From assembly GCF_028596125.1 (NCBI RefSeq), contig NZ_CP117229.1:790001-854000 (forward strand): 64,000 bases of DNA. Direction: 5' to 3'. The notes beneath the pieces were generated by a model that was not told where the DNA came from, made no database searches, and was given only the letters and a program-made list of their open reading frames with translations. Shown piece by piece: positions 9,535 to 17,824 of the stretch. This stretch comes from Listeria innocua (lineage in GTDB: Bacteria > Bacillota > Bacilli > Lactobacillales > Listeriaceae). Position numbers and translations under genes: made by a program. Numbering within the stretch: the stretch's first letter is position 1; each line of letters starts with the position of its first letter.

Positions 9535-11496
9535 TTAACTGTTTTCGTGAAGCGAACCATTGCGGTAAGCCTCAAGGAGCATTTTTAAATCGGTAGCTTG
9601 TTCATTAAGATTTTTACCAATATCTGTATCTCGTACACGCTTTCGATTAATTTCCATCTCAATAACTTGTCGCGTTGAAAGAATATCGGTCTCATTTTTT
9701 ATCGCATCTTCTTTCGTCGTAAACGGTTGATGACTGACTAACTGCAAACCGTAACTATTATAGAGTAATGTGTAACCAGCAAGCGTCGTTTCTTTATGAT
9801 AGGCCTTAGCAAAACCGCCATCAATCACGAGCATTTTGGTGTTTGCTTTAATTGGACTTTCGCCTTTACCTTCTTTAACGGGTGTATGGCCGTTTATAAT
9901 ATGTCCACATTCACCATCGAGACCAAATTCCTCCAAGATTTGTTTGCAAATTGTTTCTTCGTTGCGGAGTTTATAATAAGGATTTTTTTCTTCTTTGTGT
10001 GTTTCTTTTTCCGCAATGAAGTAGCGCTCAAACGTAGTCATCTCACTTTTTCCAAATAACGAAGATACCGCTCCTGTCCATAAATACCAAACAATATCAC
10101 AAGCATATTTCTTCTCTTTTGTTCCAGGTTTACGCACGTAGGCTTCACGAGTAAGAATTTCAAACTGTTCTAAAAGCTCTCGTCCAGAAAAGTTTTCTCC
10201 GCGTAGCTTCATTTCCATAAAAGTTCCATCTTCATAAAGAGGAATACAACCATGATAAAGTAAGTTGCCATTATACGTTAAAAACATACTACCTTTTGAA
10301 TAAAGAAATTGAACATGTTTTTGTAATCGACGACAATTTTTAAACGATGCCGTAATCTTTTCAATAAGCTCCTTTTCTTCTTTTGTTAGCTTATAAGGGT
10401 CATTAGGATCTATCGTTGGAAAATGAGTATCAAGTAACTGGTAATCTTTCCCTTTTAAATGGATGGTTCCTTTTTTATAATCAATCATTTGTAGAAGCAG
10501 ACGATGATTCATATCAAATTCTTTACGTCGATTGATTATCTCACCCTCTAGTTTAAACTGAATGATCGAAATCGCTTTATGCATTCGCGCAATTTGGGTA
10601 ATTTCAGCTTTACTATAGTTTAAATTATCTTCATTTTTAGGTTGGAAATAGGTGCAAGGATCATTTTTATAAATTTCATCAGCAAAAAGTGCAAGTGGGC
10701 GAAGAGAAATACCATAACTATCTTCTAAAATATCTAAGTTTAAGTAACGCGCAGAAATTCGAATGACGTTAGCAGCACAAACTCTTGAGCCACTAGCCGC
10801 TCCCATCCATAAAATATCATGATTACCCCACTGGAAATCAAGTGAGTGATAATTCATCAGTGTATCCATAATTTTATCTGGATAGGGGCCTCTGTCATAA
10901 ACGTCGCCAACGATGTGTAAATGATCAACCACGAGTTGTTGAATTAAACGTGATAATGCACTGATAAATTCAGCTGCACGATCCAGCGAAATGATATGTT
11001 GCAAAATTTCTTCATAGTACATTTTTTTATCTTCTTCGTTATAGTTTTCATGTAACAATTCTTCTAATATGTAAGCAAAATCTTCCGGCATGGCTTTTCT
11101 TACTTTCGATCTAGTATATTTTGAAGCAACATACTGGCACAGTTCGATTAAACGGAAAAGGGTAGTGCGATACCAATCATGCATATCGTCCATTTCTTCA
11201 GCAATTAAATCCATTTTCTCTTCTGGATAATAAATCAATGTACTAAGAGAATTGATTTCAGCATCATCCAACTCATCCCCAAAAATATCGCGGATTTTAC
11301 GCTTTACAACTCCAGATCCATTCCGTAAAACTTGTTCAAAAGCGCTATATTCCCCGTGCACATCACTCAAAAAATGTTCCGTTCCTTTTGGTAGATTCAT
11401 AATAGCTTCAAGGTTAATAATTTCTGTGGCCGTTTTAGCTATAGTAGGATATTGTTTGGCTAATAAATGTAAATATTTCATATCGATATTTTCCAC
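9535..11496 (-). CDS. fbp: Fructose-1,6-bisphosphatase class III
   Basis: The 653-residue protein is the large Firmicute-type (class III) fructose-1,6-bisphosphatase, which removes the C1 phosphate in gluconeogenesis. It carries calcineurin-like metallophosphatase motifs in order: [20 protein letters not shown] (residues ~44-63), [14 protein letters not shown] (~197-210), [12 protein letters not shown] (~222-233), and the late [16 protein letters not shown] block. Length matches Bacillus subtilis Fbp (about 670). The start is a GTG after GGAGACGG. It is transcribed alone, convergent with nifJ. Confidence 0.95.
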   Translation of the reverse strand: MENIDMKYLHLLAKQYPTIAKTATEIINLEAIMNLPKGTEHFLSDVHGEYSAFEQVLRNGSGVVKRKIRDIFGDELDDAEINSLSTLIYYPEEKMDLIAEEMDDMHDWYRTTLFRLIELCQYVASKYTRSKVRKAMPEDFAYILEELLHENYNEEDKKMYYEEILQHIISLDRAAEFISALSRLIQQLVVDHLHIVGDVYDRGPYPDKIMDTLMNYHSLDFQWGNHDILWMGAASGSRVCAANVIRISARYLNLDILEDSYGISLRPLALFADEIYKNDPCTYFQPKNEDNLNYSKAEITQIARMHKAISIIQFKLEGEIINRRKEFDMNHRLLLQMIDYKKGTIHLKGKDYQLLDTHFPTIDPNDPYKLTKEEKELIEKITASFKNCRRLQKHVQFLYSKGSMFLTYNGNLLYHGCIPLYEDGTFMEMKLRGENFSGRELLEQFEILTREAYVRKPGTKEKKYACDIVWYLWTGAVSSLFGKSEMTTFERYFIAEKETHKEEKNPYYKLRNEETICKQILEEFGLDGECGHIINGHTPVKEGKGESPIKANTKMLVIDGGFAKAYHKETTLAGYTLLYNSYGLQLVSHQPFTTKEDAIKNETDILSTRQVIEMEINRKRVRDTDIGKNLNEQATDLKMLLEAYRNGSLHENS

Positions 11497-11608
11497 TGAT
11501 AACCGTCTCCTTTTTTAATTGGTATAGCTATTATATTTATAAAATATAAGTAAATCAAACGTTTTGTTTTATTATTGGTCTATACAAAAAGACGAGCCGG
11601 AGCCCGCC

Positions 11609-12520
11609 TTAGAAAACTGGATGAAGAAAATAAAGTACAATTGGTAGCGTAATTATACTTAAAACAGTACTAATAAACGTCGTACTGGAAACCAAATCTG
11701 GCTTAGTATCAAATTGAACAGCCATAAGAGTTGTATTTGCTGCTGTAGGCATTGCTGCTAACAAAATCATGATTTGCTTTGTCATTTCATCGACAGGAAG
11801 AATAAGAGTCAAACCAAATGCGATAAACGGTGCTATGAGTAATTTCAAAACTAGCGCGATGCCAACTTTATCCAGTTCAATCCGCCGAAAAGAAATAACC
11901 GCTAACTGCATTCCAAGAACAATCATAATTGTTGGAATCGCAGCATCACCAACAAGTTTCACACAAGTCATTAATGCAGATGGAAGCGGAATATGTAGTA
12001 GCTGAAGCATAAGACCAAGTAGCGCCCCGTAAGCAATCGGCATTCGTACCACACGTGTCATGACAGTTTTCATACCATTCGCATCCTTGCTCCCTTTTGC
12101 AGCAAAATAGATTCCAATCGTACTCATTGCAAGTTGTTGTAACACCATTAAAACAACCGCAATATCAAGTCCAGCCGCCCCAAAAACAAGCAATACAACA
12201 GGGGTGCCGTAATTCCCATTATTCATAAAAGCACTAGCTAAAATAAGCGCACAACGATCTTGCACATTGTAACCAAGCAGAAAACTAATAACACTAACAA
12301 GTAAAATTAAGCTTAAGCATAAAACAAAAATATAAATCGCCAAATAAAAATAATCCATCGTTAGCGGATTAGTATAAAAAGTATTAAATGCAAGAAACGG
12401 CGACATAAGATAAAGCGTCAGTTTCGATAAATTAGGAATATCGAATTTTAATGTTTTCTGCCCAATAAAACCAATTGCAAAAATTCCGAAAACTGGAAGT
12501 AAAATGAATAGAAACTCCAT
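11609..12520 (-). CDS. Auxin efflux carrier (AEC) family permease
   Basis: This 303-residue protein is almost entirely hydrophobic with about ten predicted membrane segments. The arrangement matches the AEC/BART transporters, with typical blocks such as NNGNYGTPVVLLVFG in the centre and AAMPTAANTTLMAVQF near the C-terminus. Bacterial relatives export or import malonate, malate or other organic acids, but the substrate is not readable here. The ATG follows AAGGGTG. It lies downstream of, and on the same strand as, nothing obvious; the preceding 700 bases are gene-poor. Confidence 0.85.
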   Translation of the reverse strand: MEFLFILLPVFGIFAIGFIGQKTLKFDIPNLSKLTLYLMSPFLAFNTFYTNPLTMDYFYLAIYIFVLCLSLILLVSVISFLLGYNVQDRCALILASAFMNNGNYGTPVVLLVFGAAGLDIAVVLMVLQQLAMSTIGIYFAAKGSKDANGMKTVMTRVVRMPIAYGALLGLMLQLLHIPLPSALMTCVKLVGDAAIPTIMIVLGMQLAVISFRRIELDKVGIALVLKLLIAPFIAFGLTLILPVDEMTKQIMILLAAMPTAANTTLMAVQFDTKPDLVSSTTFISTVLSIITLPIVLYFLHPVF

Positions 12521-12530
12521 AGCAACACCC

Positions 12531-13231
12531 TTTTCTATATAGATTGTAAATTATTGTACCACAAAAAGACGTTTTATATTTAAAATAGACCAATAGTAGC
12601 CCTTATAAGTTATCTTTAAACGATTATTTTTGCTAAATTATGCTAGTCCGCCTCTCTAACATCTGTTCTTAAAAAGAATCGAAAGCAGCTAAATGTACTG
12701 TTTTAGGAATAAAAAAGCTCTTTTTCATCATAAAAGTCCTAAAAAAGTACTAAAAAACAGAGGGAGTTTGACCTATGTCATTAAATAGACACTAAAAAGA
12801 CACCTTTTAGCCACAAAAATAACTAAATTGGTCTTTTTTTAGTATAAAAATTTTCATCGTATAATCTATAATAAATGTGTTGATTAAGAAATTTTGCAAA
12901 TTCCGAAAAGTTTCATTGTTGATAAGAAAGTTTTTACTGAAAAATAAAAGGAGATAATAGGAATGAAACGAGGCTAGACTGCATTAATTAACGAAGAATT
13001 GGTTTTATCTATTAATTTTCAAAATAAGGGAAACAAGAAAAATAGTTCTTTTAAATACTAAAAAACAATCAGCAAAACTGCTCATTCAAAATAGTTTGAA
13101 AAAGGAAATATTGCTAATTTGTTATTACTAGAAATGAGTATTAAAAGAGACGTACAATGGGGTATTAAAACAACACAACAGTTGACTGGGAAACTACTTT
13201 ATGAGAAAAACGCACAAGAAAGGAACTGTTT
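12531..13231 (+). other. 700-bp gene-poor region with a promoter and broken small frames
   Basis: No convincing gene is visible. The region is very AT-rich. It contains a terminator-like inverted repeat (CTAAAAAGAC ... GGTCTTTTTTAG, about 12792-12842) and a TATAAT (about 12861-12866) that could start a transcript running into the small transposase gene. At 12963 a strong AAGGAGATAATAGGA ribosome binding site precedes a four-codon frame MKRG-stop; the same frame continues for 27 further codons after the TAG. A 44-codon frame starts at ATG 13134 and overlaps the transposase start out of frame. These look like decayed gene fragments or an untranslated leader. Confidence 0.4.
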
Positions 13232-13510
13232 ATGCCTACTAAAAAATATACCGAAAAATTCAAAATAAGCCTTGTTTATTTATATCGCAAAGGAACTTCT
13301 AAACAAACTCTATGCGAGGATTTTGGAGTTTCAAGCGCTTCACTTTCTAGATGGATTAAATGGTACGATGTGACAGACGTTGATTTGAATGAAGCTGCAA
13401 ACATCTTACAAATGTACGAACTAAAAAAACAAAAAGATAAATTAGAAGCCGAAGTTTTAGAACTTACTAAAGCGATTCAACTTTTCAATTCAGATTTAAA
13501 TACAGTATAA
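13232..13510 (+). CDS. IS3-type transposase OrfA-like protein (orphan)
   Basis: The 92-residue protein matches the N-terminal OrfA part of IS3-family transposases: a helix-turn-helix (TKKYTEKFKISLVYLYRKGTS, then CEDFGVSSASLSRWIKWY) followed by a short leucine-zipper-like coiled coil (LKKQKDKLEAEVLELTKAIQL). No OrfB with a DDE catalytic domain follows; the next feature is a terminator and an opposing gene. It is therefore a remnant, or a domesticated DNA-binding protein. GAAAGGAAC is the ribosome binding site. I see no terminal inverted repeats or target duplications around it. Confidence 0.75.
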   Translation: MPTKKYTEKFKISLVYLYRKGTSKQTLCEDFGVSSASLSRWIKWYDVTDVDLNEAANILQMYELKKQKDKLEAEVLELTKAIQLFNSDLNTV

Positions 13511-13552
13511 AAAAAGCAAGCAATCCCGAAAGTGGGGTTGCTTGCTTTTTTA
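13508..13552. terminator. Bidirectional terminator between OrfA-like gene and psiE
   Basis: The inverted repeat AAAAAAAGCAAGCAA / TTGCTTGCTTTTTT with a small loop sits between convergent genes and can serve both strands. Confidence 0.8.
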
Positions 13553-13963
13553 GCCCTCTCTTTTAAGGAGCTTTGTATTAGCTAAAAATAGTGCAGCGAC
13601 AAGAAGTAAAATCGCGCCTGAGAGTATTAGCGTAGATGTTGCACTAGAATGATCGACAATAATAAATCGAATAATCGCTGTGATACCGATATAAATAAAG
13701 TAGCGCAGCGGGAAATGAAAATGGGATTCGAAATATTTTACAATGAGCGCAATAAATTCAAAATAAAGGAAAAACGTCAAAATATCCTGTGTCATATAGT
13801 AGTAAGAAACGTCCGTATCTAAAAAGAAAATATTATTGAAAATCGTAAATGCCTCTCTAATTAAAAAAGCAACAAGAGTAAATCCGACCATAATAAGCGC
13901 CAAATTTAGAGTAATCCGTAGCAGGATGGGAACAATAGAAGAAATCTTTTCTAATCGTTTCAT
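13550..13963 (-). CDS. PsiE-family membrane protein
   Basis: The 137-residue protein has four hydrophobic segments and fits the phosphate-starvation-inducible PsiE family. The typical central block ([18 protein letters not shown], then [21 protein letters not shown]) is present. I chose ATG 13963, which follows a perfect AAAGGAGG; the longer frame from a TTG would place that site inside the coding region. The molecular role of PsiE proteins is not established. It is divergent from the ABC exporter gene. Confidence 0.8.
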   Translation of the reverse strand: MKRLEKISSIVPILLRITLNLALIMVGFTLVAFLIREAFTIFNNIFFLDTDVSYYYMTQDILTFFLYFEFIALIVKYFESHFHFPLRYFIYIGITAIIRFIIVDHSSATSTLILSGAILLLVAALFLANTKLLKREG

Positions 13964-14052
13964 CAGTTGCCTCCTTTCCAAAACAATATCGCTTTTTTAG
14001 TCATTTTACACTATAATGGGAACCATGACTATTTTTAAGGGGGGAGTTTGTC

Positions 14053-15774
14053 ATTCTAAAAAGGTTTTTTAGTTATTATAAACCGTATCGAACACTTTTT
14101 ATCATTGATTTTGGTTGTGCTGTTTTAGCTGCTATTTTGGAGCTCGCATTTCCGGTCGCTGTAAATCACGTGATTGATACATTACTTCCAGGAAAAGATT
14201 TTGGGCTAATTATTACTGCAGCACTAGCCTTGTTATTCTTTTACATACTTAATACTTTTATGCAGTACATTGTCACTTATTTTGGCCATATGCTAGGTCT
14301 TAACATAGAAACAGATATGCGCAGAGATTTATTCAGTCATTTGCAAAAGCAACCATTTGGCTTTTACGATAATCAAAAGACGGGGAAATTGATGTCGCGA
14401 ATGACGACCGATTTATTTGAAATTGGCGAAGTGGCGCATCATGGTCCGGAAGATATTTTCATTTCAATTATGTCGCTATTTGGCGCATTTTTCCTAATGC
14501 TAAACATTAACGTCAAGCTGGCGATTTCTACATTTATTTTAGTCCCCATATTGACGGTACTAATCGTATACTTTAACAAACGAATGACCAAAGTAACGAC
14601 CGGGATTTTTAAAGATTTAGGGAATTTTAACGCTGGAGTGGAAAATGCAATCAGTGGTGTTCGGGTTGTTCAGGCATTTGCCAACGAACCGCATGAAAAA
14701 GGTCGTTTTGCCGTTTTAAATCAAGCGTACCGCAAATCTAAACTCATGTTTTACAAAGTGATGGGACTTAGTTTTTCATTTAACTATTTTCTTATGCGAT
14801 TAATTAGTTTATTTGCTTTGTTATTCGGAGCTTACTTTACCATTAATGGCGAAATTTCATATGGTGAATTTGTCGGGTTTATTTTACTAACGAATGTTTT
14901 CATCCGACCAATTGAGAAAATCAATAATGTTATCGAAAGTTATCCGAAAGGGTTCGCGGGCTTTAAGCGTTTCCTAGAGGTGATGGATACGGAGCCCGCA
15001 ATTCAAGATGAAAAAGATGCTAAACCGGCTTCAGCTTTCCGCGGTGACATTGAATACAAAGATGTTTCTTTTGAATATAGCGATGGAAAAAACGTCTTAA
15101 GTCATATTAACCTTTCGATTAAAGCTGGCGAAACAGTCGCATTTGTTGGACCAAGTGGTGCTGGGAAAACGACGATTTGTAATTTACTGCCACGTTTTTA
15201 TGACGTTTCAGATGGGGAAATTACTATTGATGCCGAAAATATAAAACATTTCACTTTACCATCCTTACGAGCGCAAATCGGCGTAGTGCAACAAGATGTC
15301 TTTTTATTTTCCGGTACTGTTCGTGAAAATATCGCTTACGGAAAATTAGATGCTAGTAATGAAGAAATTGAGCATGTCGTAAAACTAGCGCATCTTTCTA
15401 AAGTGGTAGAAGAGATGCCAGACGGTCTAGATACAATTATTGGTGAACGCGGGGTAAAACTTTCTGGCGGGCAAAAACAACGGTTAGCAATCGCCCGAAT
15501 GTTTCTAAAAAACCCACCAATTTTAATTTTGGATGAGGCAACTTCAGCCCTGGATACTGAAACAGAACAAGTAATTCAAGCTTCATTAGAAGAATTAGCA
15601 GAAGGTCGGACTACTTTAATAATCGCGCATAGGCTTGCTACGATTAAGCATGCTGACCGAATTATCGTTGTAAATGAAACCGGCATTGCAGAAACTGGAA
15701 CACATGATGAACTGTTAGCAAAAGAAAACGGTGCATATAAACGATTATATGATGCACAATTTAATACGATTTAA
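14053..15774 (+). CDS. ABC exporter, fused membrane and ATPase domains (apparent ATT start)
   Basis: The protein is a half-size ABC exporter (type IV fold). The N-terminal about 310 residues give six membrane helices, and the C-terminal domain has Walker A GPSGAGKTT, signature LSGGQKQR, Walker B ILILDEATSALD and the H-loop IIAHRLATI. It acts in the membrane, exporting drugs or lipids as a dimer. The first canonical in-frame start is a TTG at 14137, which would cut away most of the first helix. The frame stays open upstream to ATT at 14053, six bases after AAGGGGGGAG, and reads LKRFFSYYKPYRTLFIID, the usual N-terminus of this family. From ATT the length is 573 residues, normal for the family. 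So either ATT is used or a former ATG has mutated. Confidence 0.85.
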   Translation: MLKRFFSYYKPYRTLFIIDFGCAVLAAILELAFPVAVNHVIDTLLPGKDFGLIITAALALLFFYILNTFMQYIVTYFGHMLGLNIETDMRRDLFSHLQKQPFGFYDNQKTGKLMSRMTTDLFEIGEVAHHGPEDIFISIMSLFGAFFLMLNINVKLAISTFILVPILTVLIVYFNKRMTKVTTGIFKDLGNFNAGVENAISGVRVVQAFANEPHEKGRFAVLNQAYRKSKLMFYKVMGLSFSFNYFLMRLISLFALLFGAYFTINGEISYGEFVGFILLTNVFIRPIEKINNVIESYPKGFAGFKRFLEVMDTEPAIQDEKDAKPASAFRGDIEYKDVSFEYSDGKNVLSHINLSIKAGETVAFVGPSGAGKTTICNLLPRFYDVSDGEITIDAENIKHFTLPSLRAQIGVVQQDVFLFSGTVRENIAYGKLDASNEEIEHVVKLAHLSKVVEEMPDGLDTIIGERGVKLSGGQKQRLAIARMFLKNPPILILDEATSALDTETEQVIQASLEELAEGRTTLIIAHRLATIKHADRIIVVNETGIAETGTHDELLAKENGAYKRLYDAQFNTI

Positions 15775-15775
15775 G

Positions 15776-15808
15776 AAAAAGGGATTCCAACTTGGAATCC
15801 TTTTTTTA
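15776..15808. terminator. Bidirectional terminator between ABC exporter and MFS genes
   Basis: The inverted repeat AAAAAGGGATTCCAA / TTGGAATCCTTTTTTT lies between convergent genes. Confidence 0.8.
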
Positions 15809-17017
15809 TAATTGCGGACGAGTTCTTTTATAGAGAATAAAAATGGCAACAATTATCAAAATGACGCCCATCACGGCGGGAGCAGCGTGACCAAGAGTGA
15901 TATAAATTTGACCGCCGATAATAGGTCCAATGATACGCGCGAGTGATTGAATCGCTTGGCTACCACCTTGAATTCGCCCTTGTTCACTGGCGCTTGCCGA
16001 TTTCGAAACCATGCCATTGAAAGCGGGGTTGAAAATCGAATCACCAAACCCAAAAACAAACATTCCAATGACTAGCAGCTGAGGAAGGATAAAAATCGAG
16101 GAGGCCGCAATAAGCGCATAACCAATAATTTCAGCAATCATCCCGAGAATAGCAATTTGTTTATCACTAAGCCTGAGCAGTAGTTTAGGCATAACAAAGG
16201 CTTGTGAAAGAATATCTTGAACCCCCATAATCGAAAACATCAAACCAATTAAAGCTGGTTTCCAACTAAAATTATCAATGGCAAATTGAGACATAACTGC
16301 TTGAAGTGAGCCATTTGGAATCCAAATCAAGAATGCCGCAATAAGTAAGCGACCTAAATGTTTAATCGTCAAGATATTAAGGAGTTGCGAGAAAGGATTA
16401 AGTCGTATAAGCGGAATTCGTTTTAAGCGATTTTCCTCTTTTAAAGTTTCAGGCATGTAAAAATAGCCAAACACCAAGTTAATAAAAGTAATAGCCGCCC
16501 CAAAGAAAAACGGCATCGCATATCCAAAATGGGCTATTACGCCGCCAAAAGCAGGACCAAGCGCCGCACCCGCACCCGCCGCGGCACTGACCCAGCCAAA
16601 GTATTTCGTACGCTGTTCTTCGGGTGTAATGTCAGCAAAGAAAGCGAATAGCGTGCTAATACTACCGCCAGTGATTCCTTCAATTATCCGCCCAAGAAAG
16701 AGTACCCAAAGCGCCCCGCCAAGCCCGAAAACAAAGTAACCAATTGCCGAACCGATAAAACAAATTAGTAACACCGGACGTCTGCCGAACCGATCACTTA
16801 AAGCTCCAAGTCCAGGTGCTGCGAAGAACACGCAAAGGGCATAAACAGATGTTAATAGCGTCACCATAAGCGCTTGTTCACTAGAATTACTTACATACGG
16901 TGCAATTAGAAAAGGAACTACAGGCATAATGATACTGAAGCCCATTCCACAAAGAAAAACAGATATAAGACCAAAAAGTAAGGTTTTTGTATTAATGAAA
17001 GATTTAGTTGAAGACAT
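15806..17017 (-). CDS. MFS drug efflux transporter, TetA-like
   Basis: This 403-residue protein has twelve predicted membrane helices and the DHA1 signatures. GALSDRFGRRPVLL follows helix 2 (motif A), and GAGAALGPAFGGVIAHFG in helix 5 matches motif C of proton antiporters. It resembles tetracycline-resistance-type pumps, but no substrate can be assigned. The ATG follows AGGAGAATC. A MarR regulator is encoded immediately upstream on the same strand, 131 bp away, which suggests that efflux is induced by a ligand of that regulator. Confidence 0.88.
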   Translation of the reverse strand: MSSTKSFINTKTLLFGLISVFLCGMGFSIIMPVVPFLIAPYVSNSSEQALMVTLLTSVYALCVFFAAPGLGALSDRFGRRPVLLICFIGSAIGYFVFGLGGALWVLFLGRIIEGITGGSISTLFAFFADITPEEQRTKYFGWVSAAAGAGAALGPAFGGVIAHFGYAMPFFFGAAITFINLVFGYFYMPETLKEENRLKRIPLIRLNPFSQLLNILTIKHLGRLLIAAFLIWIPNGSLQAVMSQFAIDNFSWKPALIGLMFSIMGVQDILSQAFVMPKLLLRLSDKQIAILGMIAEIIGYALIAASSIFILPQLLVIGMFVFGFGDSIFNPAFNGMVSKSASASEQGRIQGGSQAIQSLARIIGPIIGGQIYITLGHAAPAVMGVILIIVAIFILYKRTRPQL

Positions 17018-17148
17018 GTGATTCTCCTATCGAAATATAATTAGTGTCCTAGGAAACATAAATAGCTTAACTCCTTTTTGTTTCCTTGTCAACAAAAATA
17101 AAACGATAAAAAACAGCCTAACTAATAAAAGCAAGACTGTTACTAAGT

Positions 17149-17619
17149 TTATTCTGATTTCCTATCTAAAATTTTTTTCATTTCAGCATCTAAATGACGG
17201 CTATATTTATCCACAAATTGTAAAACTTCCTCATATTGTTTATCAGAAACATCTTCAAAAACAACTTTATCCCGGTCAAGAAACTCTTGGTGCAAATTAT
17301 CATGCACTTGGTTGATTTCTGCTCCTTTGGTCGTTAATCGAAAATAGATTTCTTTTTTATTTTCAGGTTTTTGATAGCTTTCAATATATCCTTTATCCAT
17401 TAATTTTTTAGTGATTTTACTAATCGCGCTTTTTGTCATATAGAAAGCTTCTGCGAGTTTAGTTACGTTTGGGTCCTCATTTTTAGCAATAAATTCAATG
17501 CAGTGAACTTCGGAAGGTTTGTATCCCTCAAGCGCTTTTTCCATTTTCACTTTGTTAATCCATGCGAGTTTGTTAAATAAATCTCTAACGTTTGCCATGA
17601 CTTGTTCGTTTTTATCCAT
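17149..17619 (-). CDS. MarR-family transcriptional regulator
   Basis: The 156-residue protein has the MarR winged-helix layout: an N-terminal dimer helix, the helix-turn-helix (NVTKLAEAFYMTKSAISKITKKLMDKGYI, residues ~53-80), the wing (PENKKEIYFRLTTKG), then long C-terminal helices. The ATG follows GGAGGGC. It precedes the MFS pump on the same strand and is likely its repressor. An inverted repeat lies in its own promoter region, consistent with autoregulation. Confidence 0.88.
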   Translation of the reverse strand: MDKNEQVMANVRDLFNKLAWINKVKMEKALEGYKPSEVHCIEFIAKNEDPNVTKLAEAFYMTKSAISKITKKLMDKGYIESYQKPENKKEIYFRLTTKGAEINQVHDNLHQEFLDRDKVVFEDVSDKQYEEVLQFVDKYSRHLDAEMKKILDRKSE

Positions 17620-17654
17620 GCCATGCCCTCCTAAGTTATCTCTCTGGTTGTAGT

Positions 17655-17684
17655 ATAGTTGTTTTTTGTGTCCGTTTCAACTAT
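17655..17684 (-). promoter_or_regulatory. Candidate MarR operator
   Basis: ATAGTTG (17655-17661) and CAACTAT (17678-17684) form a perfect 7-bp inverted repeat with a 16-bp gap, just upstream of the MarR start. The position suits an autoregulatory operator. Confidence 0.45.
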
Positions 17685-17824
17685 TTTTTGCCTTTATTCG
17701 CTAAAATAGGAAGTTGGAAGCGCTATTTGTTAAGAGTGTGTAAATTATCCATGTTATCAATATTATTTCACTGTTAAGATTTGTTATACTTAACACATAG
17801 ATTGATTGGAAGGGGCTGAAATGA

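Noticed and set aside
13232-13510. Complete IS3 insertion sequence
   Set aside because: No OrfB, no terminal inverted repeats and no target duplication could be found; only OrfA remains.
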